A DNA stretch of 64,000 nucleotides, taken from NCBI GenBank assembly GCA_016933275.1, contig JAFGBI010000225.1, positions 1 through 64,000 on the forward strand. The letters are read 5' to 3'. Of this stretch, positions 42,880-53,700 are shown in pieces. The stretch comes from Polyangiaceae bacterium. Its GTDB lineage: Bacteria > Myxococcota_A > Polyangia > Polyangiales > Polyangiaceae. Numbering within the stretch: the first letter of the stretch is position 1; each line of letters starts with the position of its first letter. The notes beneath the pieces were generated by a model. That model worked only from the letters and a program-made list of their open reading frames with translations, was not told the origin of the DNA and made no database searches. The position numbers and the translations under genes were made by a program.

Positions 42880-43156
42880 TTCTCGTTGACCATCAGCGAT
42901 CAACGCACGAATCTGACGGCGCCCGTGCGCGGATGGCTCCGCATGCGCTGACGCGTGCCGGACAGGACGCTGCGAGACGCTCTGCTCCGCATCGAGCCCG
43001 ATCATACCCGCCACGCCCTGCGCTCGTTGGTGCGAGCCGCGCAGCGCCGCCAGGCGTTCACGGCCGAGGAATTGCCCATCGGCGTGGTGTCCTTCGACGG
43101 CAAGCACATCAGCATCCCGAGCGCTGACGACCGGTACGCCCAGCGGCAGACGGCGG
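42880..43156 (+). pseudogene. Transposase remnant (DDE type, ISAs1/H-repeat-like)
   Basis: One frame reads ISDQRTNLTAPVRGWLRMR, a TGA stop (42949-42951), then RVPDRTLRDALLRIEPDHTR, LPIGVVSFDGKHISIP and DDRYAQRQTA. R-V-P-D-T-L-x-D, V-x-x-D-G-K and Y-A-Q-R-Q-T resemble the N-terminal and first DDE part of ISAs1/H-repeat-type transposases found in myxobacteria. The remaining catalytic region is absent, an internal stop is present and no terminal inverted repeats were found, so it is dead. It ends about 30 bp before the next reading frame and may have replaced that gene's original 5' end. Confidence 0.55.
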
Positions 43157-43186
43157 GCAAAGCGAACCACGTAGGCCACCGCGCAA

Positions 43187-44476
43187 GTGGCCCCTGGCAA
43201 CCACTGGCAGCACTGCTTGCCAGGGCAGCCGCCTGCCCGCTGCCGGACGCCGATCTCCGAAACCGGTTCCGCTCCCGCTCCTGGCCCCCAAATCCCCGGC
43301 TCGCCCAGCGTGCCGCCGATCGAGGGTGGATCTGCACCCAATCCACTTGCACCCTTCCCCCGTCTTCGTGACAATGCCGTCGCCTTGGGCGACGCCTTCA
43401 CGCTCGGTCGTTTCGCCGCCGTTTCCGCGCGACTCGAGGCGGGGCAGCCGCGTGACGCAGTTCTCGCTGCCATGGGATTGAGCGAGGCGGACTGGCTCGC
43501 CGGGCAGCGAGCCTGGCTCGAAAGGCTCGCCACCCAGGTGCGGGCCAATCGATTCCAGCTCCTCACCCAATTCCTCGAGCTCCTGGAGGAAGAACGCTTT
43601 GGGCTCGGGACTCAGGTGATGGGTGGGCTCGACCGTCTGGCGCCCCCACCCATGGTGGTGGCGCAGCCGGATGGGACGGTCACGACGAGCCCCGTGGAAC
43701 CAGGGCCGGTCGGTTGGGCCCCGGCTCCAGGACCCTTGGCGCCCGAGGTCCCGCTGCCCGCGCCACCCACCGCTGCCAATCCCTCCGTCGAGCCGCCGCT
43801 CGCGTTCTTCCTATCTCCGTCCGCTGCAAGGGCCGCGTCACTCACCCCGACCTCGGTGTCCCCGCCAGCTCCCGGGTCGCCCGCTGCCCCGGCGCCCGCC
43901 GCCCCGGCGCCCGCCGCACCAGCGCCCGCAGCCTTCTTCACCTCGGCGTTCAGGGCCGTGCAGCAATCGCCGGAGGGGATTTCGCCCGTGGCCTACTCCC
44001 CTCCGCCAGCTCAGGTGGTCGCTTCCCCTCCTTCTCCCTGGCCCGCGCCGCCGGCGCCACCCGCAGGCTGGTCCGGCGCCATCGCGACCGGCCCGGTGTC
44101 ACCCCACCCCAGCGGGGCTCCGCAGGGAAGCTCGGATTCGGCGGCAGCCGGTCACGTCCCCGGGGCACCTCCCGCCGCCACGCCCCCTGGCTTCTTCGCC
44201 GCGGCCGGTGCGGCCGGCGCGCCTTCGGCAACGGCCGCCCCCGGCTCACCCAGCTCGGCTCCGCCCCCGGTTCGCTTGAGCCTCGAGCAGTACGCACACC
44301 TTACCATCGAGCTCGAGCGTGGAGGGAACACGCAAGCGGTCCTCACTCGTTATCACCTGACGCCGATCGGAAGGTACGCCGAGGATCTCGGGTGGCAGCA
44401 GAGGTTCGCGGCCGAACCAACCCTGCACGCCCAGTTCATGCGCCTCGTCGCGGCCTATCGCACCTCGCCGCGCTAG
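43187..44476 (+). CDS. Two-domain linker protein (unrecognised ~60-aa domain, twice), 429 aa
   Basis: No known family is recognised. A helical domain lies at about residues 70-140 (FAAVSARLEAGQPRDAVLAA, then M-G-L-S-E-A-D-W...W-L-E-R). A second is at the C-terminus, about 365-429 (LSLEQYAHLTIELERGGNTQ, then A-V-L-T-R-Y-H-L...W-Q-Q-R-F). They flank about 220 residues of Pro/Ala-rich, probably disordered linker. The 57474-58451 protein has the same layout, and both lie next to long TPR genes, so partnership with the TPR protein is inferred. No signal peptide is seen. GTG 43187 is the first usable start; a GTG near 43310 is an alternative. The adjacent transposase remnant makes the true 5' end doubtful. 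Confidence 0.7.
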   Translation: MAPGNHWQHCLPGQPPARCRTPISETGSAPAPGPQIPGSPSVPPIEGGSAPNPLAPFPRLRDNAVALGDAFTLGRFAAVSARLEAGQPRDAVLAAMGLSEADWLAGQRAWLERLATQVRANRFQLLTQFLELLEEERFGLGTQVMGGLDRLAPPPMVVAQPDGTVTTSPVEPGPVGWAPAPGPLAPEVPLPAPPTAANPSVEPPLAFFLSPSAARAASLTPTSVSPPAPGSPAAPAPAAPAPAAPAPAAFFTSAFRAVQQSPEGISPVAYSPPPAQVVASPPSPWPAPPAPPAGWSGAIATGPVSPHPSGAPQGSSDSAAAGHVPGAPPAATPPGFFAAAGAAGAPSATAAPGSPSSAPPPVRLSLEQYAHLTIELERGGNTQAVLTRYHLTPIGRYAEDLGWQQRFAAEPTLHAQFMRLVAAYRTSPR

Positions 44477-44749
44477 TCCGCGCTCGCGTCCGGAGCGCTC
44501 GATGGTGACCGACTCCTCCCCGACCCTGCCGAGCGTGGTCGGCTGCCTCGAAGACACCCACCAGGTGAGCCCGGCCGCGTCGCACGCGGATCCGTCGTGG
44601 TCCGGACGTGCCCGGTCGGTCCCCTCGCCAGCGGCCACCAGGCTGGACCGTAGCTGCACGCCGAAGGCCGTTCCTGTAGCGGGTAGGATGCGCTAGACCG
44701 ACGCCTGGCGCATTGCGCTCCCGGGCGGCGAGGGCGGCGGTTCACGACT
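44477..44749. other. Intergenic region before the long TPR gene (273 bp)
   Basis: No gene is seen. TAGGAT at 44685-44690 resembles a -10 element but has no good -35. The GCGCATTGC... motif follows it. The gap suggests the TPR gene has its own promoter although it runs in the same direction as the preceding gene. Confidence 0.5.
44708..44726 (+). promoter_or_regulatory. Shared upstream motif of TPR genes, copy B
   Basis: GCGCATTGCGCTCCCGGGC differs at two of 19 positions from the motif before the 484-aa TPR gene and ends 23 nt before the start codon. A shorter related motif, CTGCGCCCCAGGGC, precedes the 1,252-aa TPR gene. It may be an operator or promoter element. The function is unknown. Confidence 0.45.
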
Positions 44750-47700
44750 ATGGCGCAAAGCCTCGAAGAGATGGTCGATACGCTCCAGGCGGCCCTCGCC
44801 GTCAATCCGCGGGACGCCTGGAAGCGACTCCGCCTCGGCAAGCTCTTCGCCCGGCTCGGCCGTGAGGAGGCGGCGTTCGAGACGCTCCGGAGGGCGTTGC
44901 GCGACGACCCGAAGCTCGCTGAAGCCCACGTCGCGCTGGCGACCCTGCACGATGCCCGCGGCGAGGCGGCGGACCGCGAGCGAGAGCTGACGGATGCGCT
45001 GGCGGTGGATCCCGGCCACGTCGAGGCGACCTACGAGCTAGCTCGGCTCCGCGCTGGTCAAGCACGCCACGAGGAGGCCCTCGCCCTGCTCGCCCGGCCC
45101 GCCTGGCCTCCGCCGTGGCTGCCTCGCTCGCTGCGCGCACGAGCCGCGAGCGAGGGAAAGCTCGGGCGCTGGGACCGGGCGCTCGAGCTGCTGGAGCAGG
45201 CACGCCAGGTCGAGCCCGAGAACGTCGACCTCCGAGAGGAGCTCGGGCTTGCCTATTTCGCCAGTGAGCGGTGGCCACAAGCCGCCGCGGATCTCGGTCC
45301 CGTCGTCGCGACCGATCCGACTCGGATCGCAGCCCAACGCGGCCTCGTGCGCGCCCAGCTCGCGCTCGGCGAGGGGGCGGCGGCCCTGGCGGGCGCCGAG
45401 CGCCTGCTCGCTCGGCTGCCCGAAGATGTCGATGCGCGCGCCGACCGGGCGTCGGCGCTGGTGATGCTGGGCCGCGGGGCGGAAGCGCTCCCGCTCTTCA
45501 AGGAGGAGACCGTCGACCCACGCCTCGTCGGGCCGCTCTGCCGCTCGCTCATCGCGGTCGGGCGCGGCGCGGACGCGCTCCAGCGAGCGCGAGCGCTCGC
45601 CAAGGCGCACCCCGGCGAGGCGTCGGTTCAGGCGCTCCTCGGCGAGGTGCTGGCCACGGTCGGCCACGACGGCGAGGCGGTGGTCCCCCTGCGGCAAGCG
45701 CTCAGGCTCGGCGGCTCGGTCAGCGAGGCCGGGGTCGTCCTGGCCCAGGTGTACGAGCGGCTCGGACAGCCTCGCGACGCCCTCGAGCTCTTGGAGGCCG
45801 CCTGTGCCGAACGCCCGGCGGTGGCGCCACTGCTCGTGTCGCGCGGCCGCGCAGAGCTCGCTGCCGGGTTGCTCGAGAAGGCAGCAGCAACCTTTGCCGA
45901 GGCTGGGCGACTCGACGAAACCTCGGTGCCGGCACGGGTCGGACGCGCGCAGGCCTTGGTCGCTCTCGGCCGGCCGGGGGACGCCATCGCGGCCTACCGT
46001 GAGGTCCTCGATCTCGATGCCGGACGCGGCGAGGACTGGCTCGAACGAGGGCGCCTGGAGCTCGCCGAGCAGCGGTTGGAGGACGCGGCGAGCTCGCTCG
46101 GCAACGCGGACAGGCTCCTGCCCGAGTCGGCGGACGCGGCTGCGCAGCTGGGCGCCGCCCTGTTTGGCCTCCACCGTCTGGGCCCCGCCATCCAGGCGTT
46201 CTCTCGAGCGGTCGCGCTGCGGCCGAACGACGCCGCCTCATGGCTCGCCCTCGGTCGAGCCTACGCCGAGGTCTTCCGCAGCCCGGAGGCGATCGGCGCG
46301 CTCGAGCGGGCCACGCAGCTCGACTCGGAATCGGGTACCGCGTTCCTGCTGCTCGGGCGGGAGCGGGCCGCCATCAAGCGCGACGACCTGGCGGTGCCGG
46401 CGCTCGAGGTCGCGACGCAGCTCCTCCCCGGCGATCCCGCGCCCATCGCGGAGCTCGGGCTCGCGCTGTCCCGCCTCCGCCGCTGGTCCGATGCAGTACC
46501 GGTGCTCCGCAGTGCGGTCCAGCGCGGCGCCAAGACCACCCCCGTCCTCGCCGCCCTCGCCCAGGGCTGCCTCGGACTCGGCAGTCCCTCCGAAGCCGCA
46601 GAGTGGTACACGAAGCTTGCCTCGGCCGAGCCGGAGGTGGCGGAGCACCACGTCGGGCGGGCGGCAGCGTGGCTCGCGCTCGACCGTCGCGCGGAGGCCG
46701 AAGCGGCGCTGGTCCAGGCCGTCCGCCTCGATCCCGGCCACTCCGGGGCCCAGCAGCAGCTCGGCCGCCTCGAATGGGAACGGGGCGAACGCGGCTCGGC
46801 GCTCCTCCGCCTCCAGCGGGCGGCCGAGGGGTTCATCGACGACGACGATGCCTGGTGCGAGTTTGGACAGGCAGCACTGGCGATGGGGGCCGCCCGCGAC
46901 GCCGAACGCGCGTTCCGACGCCGGCTCGAGCTGGTGCCGGGCGACTTCGACGGGCTCTCCGGGCTCGCGCGCGCATTCGAGGCGCTCGAGCGGTGGCCCG
47001 AGGCGATCGAGCATTTTCGGCGCTGCCTGGCCCTTCGCTCCGAAGCGGTCGAGGATCGGCGACGGCTCGGGCTGTTGCTCGCGCGACTGCAGCGGGACGA
47101 GGAGGCCATCCGCGAGCTCGTGCCGGCGCTCGCCGGGGTCGACGACCCGGCGTTGCTCGAGGTGCTGGCAGACTCTCACCTCCGCCTTCACGAGGACGAG
47201 GCAGCGACCGTCGTGCTCGAACGCGCGCTCGGCGACGGGGCGGGGCCACCTGCGCTCCATGCCAAGGCCGGGCTCGCCTACGACCGCCTCGGCCGTGAGA
47301 AGCGTGCCCGCAAGCACCTCGAGCTCGCGATCCAGGACGAGAAGGATCCAGCGGTCATCGAGGCGCTGGGGCATCTGTACGTAGTGGAGGCGCGTCGACG
47401 AGCCGGCACCGAAGACGACGCGGAGGCGGTCGGGGACTATGAGCGTGCCATGCCGCTCCGTCCGCTGGACGTCGAGCTGCGCTGGGAGCTCGGCGGGGCG
47501 CTCCGTCGACTCGACCGCCGCGCGCGCGCGGTGGAGGTGCTGCGCGAGGGAGCGCGCCTGGCGGCGCGGGACGCCCGATTCCCGCTGGCGCTCGGCGAGC
47601 TGTCGTTCGAGGAAGGACAGCACGACGCCGCGCTCGGCTCCTTCGAGCTGGCGCTCTCGCTCGACCCCTCTTGCTTCGAGGCGCAGCGCGGGCGAGCCCG

Positions 47701-50700
47701 AACCCTGGTGGCGCTCGGCAGAGCGAGCGACGCCACGGCCGAGCTGCGCCGCGCCGTGGCGGCACGTCCGGACGCCACGGAGGAATGTGCCGTGTTGGGC
47801 GAGCTCCTGATCGAGCTGGGCAAGCCCGAGGAGGCGCTCCCCGTGCTGACCGAGCTCGTGGCTCGGTGCCCGCTGTCGGCGCGCGCCCTCGGCCTCCTCG
47901 GGACCGCCCAGCAGCAACTCCTGCGGCACCCGGTGGCGGTGACGTCGTTCCGGCGCGCGCTCGAGGTAGATCCGAGCCAGACCGATACGGCGCAGCAGCT
48001 CGCGACCAGCCTGGTCGCGCTCGAGCGCTGGGGAGAGGCGCTCCCCGTCCTGGAGCGGCTCGAGGGGGCCGACCCGAGCTGGCGTGACGAGCTATGCGGA
48101 CTCACCCTGGCGGGTCTCGGGCGCGACGCGGACGCGGTGCCGTATCTCGAGCGGACCGTGCAGCGCCGCACGGACCCGGTCCTGCTGCGAGCGCTCGCCC
48201 GCAGCGCCCTGCGCGCGGGGGAGCCGGGACAGGCCGCGCAAGCGGCACACCGTTTGCTCGAAGAGCTCCCGCAGGACCTCGACGCGCTCCGGACGCTGGC
48301 GGCGGCCGAGGCGGCGCGCCAGGATCGCGACGCCGAGGCACGCGCCTGGCAGCGCCTGCTCGCGATCGCGCCCGGGGATCCCGAGGCCCGACACGGCCTG
48401 GCCGCCGTGATGCGGCAGGAGGCGGAGCGAGCAGCGGCGGCCAACCCCGGGCTCGCGGTGGACCGTTTTCGCGAGATCGCGGCGCTGCGGGCCGAGGATC
48501 CGGTCGCCCACCGGGAGCTCGGCGAAGCTCTGGATCGCATGGGCGACGCGCAAGGGGCGCTGGCCGCCGTGCGCCACGGGCTCTCCGCCGCGCACCCTGA
48601 CGCCCCACTCGCGACGCTGGCGGGCACCTTGTTGCTCCGCGCGAACGAGCTCGAGGAGGCTCGCGCCATGTTCGATCTGGCGCTGCGCTGCAACCCTCGA
48701 CACGTGCCCGCACTGGCAGCGATGGCCGACGTCTTGGTCCGCCTTGACGACGCGAGCGGAGCCGTGGAGGCGCTGGCCGATCTGGTGGACGTGGACGAGA
48801 ACGCCATCGACGCCTGGCGGCGCCTTGCCGAGCTCCAGAATCAGCTCGGACGACACGGAGCCTCCGCGGATGCGTACGAGCGGGTGGCGGCGCTCGGCTC
48901 GTTGGGCCTGGACGAGCAGGTGACCTGGGGGCTGGCCCGCCGCGAAGCCGGGCAGCTCGAGGGAGCTTGTGAGCTGCTCTCGGCCGTCGTCAACGAATTG
49001 CCGGACCAGATCGAGCTTGCCCTGGCCCTCGCCGACGTGCAGCGGAGGCTCGGGCGGCGAGCGGAGGAGCTCGCTACCCTCGAGGGCGCCGCGAACCACG
49101 CCCCCGACGATCTCGTGGTCGCCGCGGAGCTCGCGCGCGCACAGGCGGCGTGTGAAAAATGGGAGGCCGCCTGCACCACCTACGAACGAGCACGCGGGTC
49201 GAACCCGACCGAACCCTGGCTCCGTGAGTGGCTCGCCGCAGCCGAGCAGGCCAACCACGTTCCCTCGCAGATCCGGGCGCTGACCGAGCTCACTGCGCTC
49301 CAGCCGGACGACGCGGAGGCCTGGTACCAGCTCGGGCGGGCGGAATGGAGCTCGGGCCGCGCGGAGGCGGCGCTGCCCGCGTTCGAGCGGGCGCGCTCGC
49401 TCGCCCCACGCAACCGCTCGATCGCGCGGGACCTCGCGACCATGGCGATCGAGCTCGCGAGCAGCGCCGACGCGCCGAACGTCTCGTGGCTCGTCTTGGC
49501 CACCGAGCACGGCGAGGACGAGCCGGATCTGCTGGTCATCGCAGCGAGGCTCTGGCGACGGGCCGGGGAGCTCACCGCCAGCCGCGACGCGGCCCGTACC
49601 GCCGTGGAGGGGGCTCCGAACGACGTGGAGGCCCTGGTGCTCCTGGCCGAGCTCGAAGAGCAGCTCGGGGATCTCGAACCGGCCGCCCGCACCTTCGAAC
49701 AGGCATTGCGGGTCAAGGTCGATGCGATCGACGCGCTCCGCGGCCTCGCCCGAGTTGAGCTCGCGCTGGGTGACGCGCGCGCCACGAAGACCGCCGAGCG
49801 CCTGATCGCCCTGACCCCCGACGACGAGCTCGGGCGGTCGCTCGCGGCGGAGGCCGCCGAGGCCGCCGGGGCGCCCGAGCGGGCGGTGGAGCACTGGCAG
49901 TGGCTGTTGACCAACGCTCCGTCGCGAGACGACGCCCGCCCGCGGCTCGCGCGCCTCCTGGGCGAACTCGGCAGACACCGGGATCGGATCGAGCTCCTGA
50001 CCGGAGTGAGGGACGACGACGCCCTCGCGCTCATGCTAGCCATGTCCTGGCTCGCGGTGGGGGAGCCGGGGCGAGCAGCAGGCGTGGCTCCGACGACGGG
50101 CAGCGGGGACCTCGCGGGCGCAGCGTGGGCGGTCAAGGCCCGCGCCCTCGTCGCCGTCGGCACCGAATCCGACGCGGCAGCCGCGTTCGAGCAGTCCTTC
50201 GTCAACGGCAATCGGAGCGTGGTAGAAGAGTGGCACGAGCTCGTCGTCCGCCTGGGCCGCCACCTGCCTTGGCGCGATGCCGCCGACCTGCTCGCGCGAA
50301 CCGTCGAGCACGCGCCAGCGGCCAGCTTGCTGACCCTCCTCGCGGAACGGGAGCTCGAGGGTGGGCGTGCCCAGCCCGGTCTCGCCGCGGCGCAGCGCGC
50401 CCTGACGCTCGGCGCGGGCGCCGAGGCGTGGCGCCTCGTCGGTACGGCCTACGAGAGGGTGGGTGACGAGCGCGCCGCAGCCGAGGCCTTCGCCAAGGCG
50501 GCCGGCGCGGATCCGACGGACCGCACGGCGGTGCTCGGGGTCGCCCGCATGGAACGGGCCGGCGGTCGACACGCGGAGGCGATCGCGGCGCTCAAGCGAC
50601 GGGTCGTCGAGGACCCCCATGACACCGAGGCCCTGGCGTTGCTCGCCGACTCCTACGACGCGACCGGCGAGATCGCGGACGCGGTCCGCGCGTGGCAGCA

Positions 50701-53700
50701 GCTGCTCGGTGCCGGCAAGCTCGCCCCCGAGGCCTGCGCCCGGCTCGGGCATCGCTGTCTCGAGCTCGGGCGCGCCGAAGCCGCCGCCGAAGCGTTCGAG
50801 GAGGCCCTCGATGCTGCTCCCGACGAGGCGGAGCTCCTGACCGCGCTCGGTGACGCACGGCTGCGCATGAACGACCCCGAGGCGGCGACACCACCCCTCG
50901 AGAAGGCGATCCGACTGGGGGCGGCGACGCCGCCAACCCGGGCCCTCCTGGCCCGCGCCCATCTCGGGTGCAGAAGGTACGTGGACGCCATCGCGGCGCT
51001 CGCGAAGACCCCGATCGAGGACGACGCGACGCTTCGGGTCCTGCTCGAGGCGGCGACCCAGGCCCAGGACGACGCCGAATGCGTGCGGGCCCTCGAGGGG
51101 CTGATCGCGGTGGCCCCGAGCCCATCGTGGTTCCTGGCGCTCGCGGACGTGTTCGAACGAGGGGGACGGCGGCGCGACGCCATCAACCGCTTGCGCGCGG
51201 CAGAGCGCACGCCGGACCTCGAGCAACGACTGGTGTCGCTCTGCCTCGACGAGGGCGACGCGGCCCTCTCGCGCGGCGAACCGGAGCTCACGCGGTTGCT
51301 GCTCGAGGAGGTGGCGTCGTTGTGGCTCGAACCCGTCGCGGCGCTCCGCGCCGCCCGCCTCGCCCGCACCATCGGGCACCCGTCGCTCGTGTTCCGGGTC
51401 GGGGAGCGCGCGCTGGTGGAGGGAGCGCCGCCGGAGGTGGTCCACGACGCGCGGTTGCTGCTCGGGGCCGTCGAGCTGGCCTCGGGTGGCAAAGACCGGG
51501 CACTCTCGCACTACCGCGCCGCGATCGAGGCGCGCTTCGACTCCGTGGAAGCGCTCCTCGGAGCCGCCGCCTGCGCCTTCGAGCTGGGTGATTTGACTGG
51601 TGGGGCTCCGTCGCTGGTTCGCGCGCTGCGCCTCGAACCCACCCGCGTGCAGGGACGCACCCTGGCGTGGGAATGGGCTCGCCGCGTACCGACGGCCGAG
51701 CTCGTGCCCGCGCTGGCGCTCCTGGTCGAAGCCAACCCCGACGACACCATGGCGCACCGCGAACTCGGCCACCTGCTAGCGGCCGGTGGACAGGCGGGCG
51801 AAGCCGTGGAGCACCTCCGCGAGGCGATGCGGCTCGGTACCGATCCTGACACGCTGGCGCTCCTAGCGAGGCTCTCGATGGAGGTCGGGGACGACGAGAC
51901 GGCGCGAGCCGCCGCCGACGAAGCGTTGACCGTCGCGCCCAGCCACCGGGCAGCGCGGACATGGCGCGCCGTGGCCTCGTTGCCCATCGCCGCGGCGACG
52001 GAGCTTCCGACGATGCTCGCGGACCTGCGACCCGACCTCATGACCTCGGCCGAGCGCGCGCGGGTCGCCCTCGCCCTCGCGCGGCGCGCGAGCGAGCTCG
52101 AGGCCGCGGGGGATCCGGGGAGCGCCGCCCTCGTCTACGGCAAGATCGAGGTCATCGATCCACAGCAGGGTCGGCAACAAGCGCTGCAAGGGGCGCGCGC
52201 CGCGCTGGCCGCCGGGGATCTCGGGCTGGCGGCGCAGCGCGCCGAGTCGGCGACGCGCGCGCGTGCCGACGACGTCGAGGCCCATGTCCTGCTCGGGGAG
52301 ATCCGCGAGCGTGCCGGAGCGGACGCCGAGGCGCTCGCTGCGTACGGAGCGGCGCTCGGGATCGACCGGGGACACCCCGCGGCCCTGCGCGGGTACGGCC
52401 TCACCGCCGCGCGGCTCGGTCGCCACGAGGACGCCCTGCGGACCCTGCAGGCCGGGATCCCGCGGCAGCCCGGCCCCGATCCCGAGATGGTGGCCACCCT
52501 CGGGGGCAGCGCGGAGGCGCTCGGACGACGGGCAGAGGCGGTGGACAGCCTGCGGCAGCTCGCTGCCCTCCGACCGCTGACCATCGGGGAAGAACGGCGG
52601 CTCGGCTCGCTCCTGCTCGCGTCGAGCGATCCAGCTGAGGCGGTCCGCCATTTGGAGGCTGCCGCGACCGCCAAGCCCGAGCCGGCCATCCTCGACGAGC
52701 TCGCCAAGGCCTATGAGCGGTCGGGGAACCTGGCAGGTGCGATCTCGGAGCTCCAGCGCCTCGCGGAGCTCGCGCCCGACCACCCAGGCTTGCAGGCGCG
52801 CCTCGGGCAGCTGCTGGTATCGTCCGGAGACCATCGCGGCGCACTGCGGTCGCTCGAGATGGCGCTCAACGCCGAGGGAGAGCGGGTCGAGCTGCTCGAG
52901 GCCGCGTACGAGGCGAGCCGCCTAGCTCAGGATCGTTCCGGGGTTCTGCGCTACGGCGCGCGCCTGGCGAAGGTGGCGCCCCGGCCCGAGGTGCTGCTAT
53001 CGCTCGGAAACGCTCGGCTCGCGGCAGGTGACGTCGAGGGGGCGCTGGTCGTCCTGTCCCAGGCGGTGGAGCAGGGCACGGTCGAAGCTCGCGACGTGCT
53101 CGCGAACGCGCTGGGCGAGCGCGCCGCGCAATACGCCAGCACCGGGGATGGAACCGCGGCGGCCGTGTGCCTCCGCCAGGCGCTCGAGCTCAATCCCGAG
53201 CATGTGGAGCACCGCTATCGCCTGGGTCTGCTCGAGCTCGAGGCTGGCGATCTGCTGCGAGCCCGGGAGGATCTGGCCCGGGCCGCGCGCGCCCCAGACG
53301 CTTCCGCCGCCTGCCTCGGGGCCACCCTCCGAGCAGCAGAGCGGATGAAAGACGCCAAGCTTGCCATCCTGGCGGGGGAGCGCCTGATCGCCCAGACCCC
53401 GACCGCCCCCACCGCCCGCAGCCTGGCCGGCGCCTGTGAGGCCGAAGGCAAGACCGCCGAGGCCATTCGCTACTACGAGTGCGCCGTCGCCTGCGAACCG
53501 AGGGACGTCATCGCGCTGTTGGCGATGGCGCGCCTCCACGCCCGGGCGGGCGACCACGCGGCAACGCTCACCGTGATCGGGAAGGCGGTCCAGATCGAGC
53601 CTGGCAATTACATCGCCAACGCGCTGCGAGCGGACGCGCTCACGCGACTCGGCCGACACCAGGACGCCATCCCGGTGCTGGAGTGGATGCTGAGCCAGCA

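Noticed and set aside
42421-42951. A 176-codon plus frame ending in the transposase-like segment, taken as a whole gene
   Set aside because: Its first part is antisense or out-of-frame to nrfA. Only the end after 42880 has transposase resemblance.
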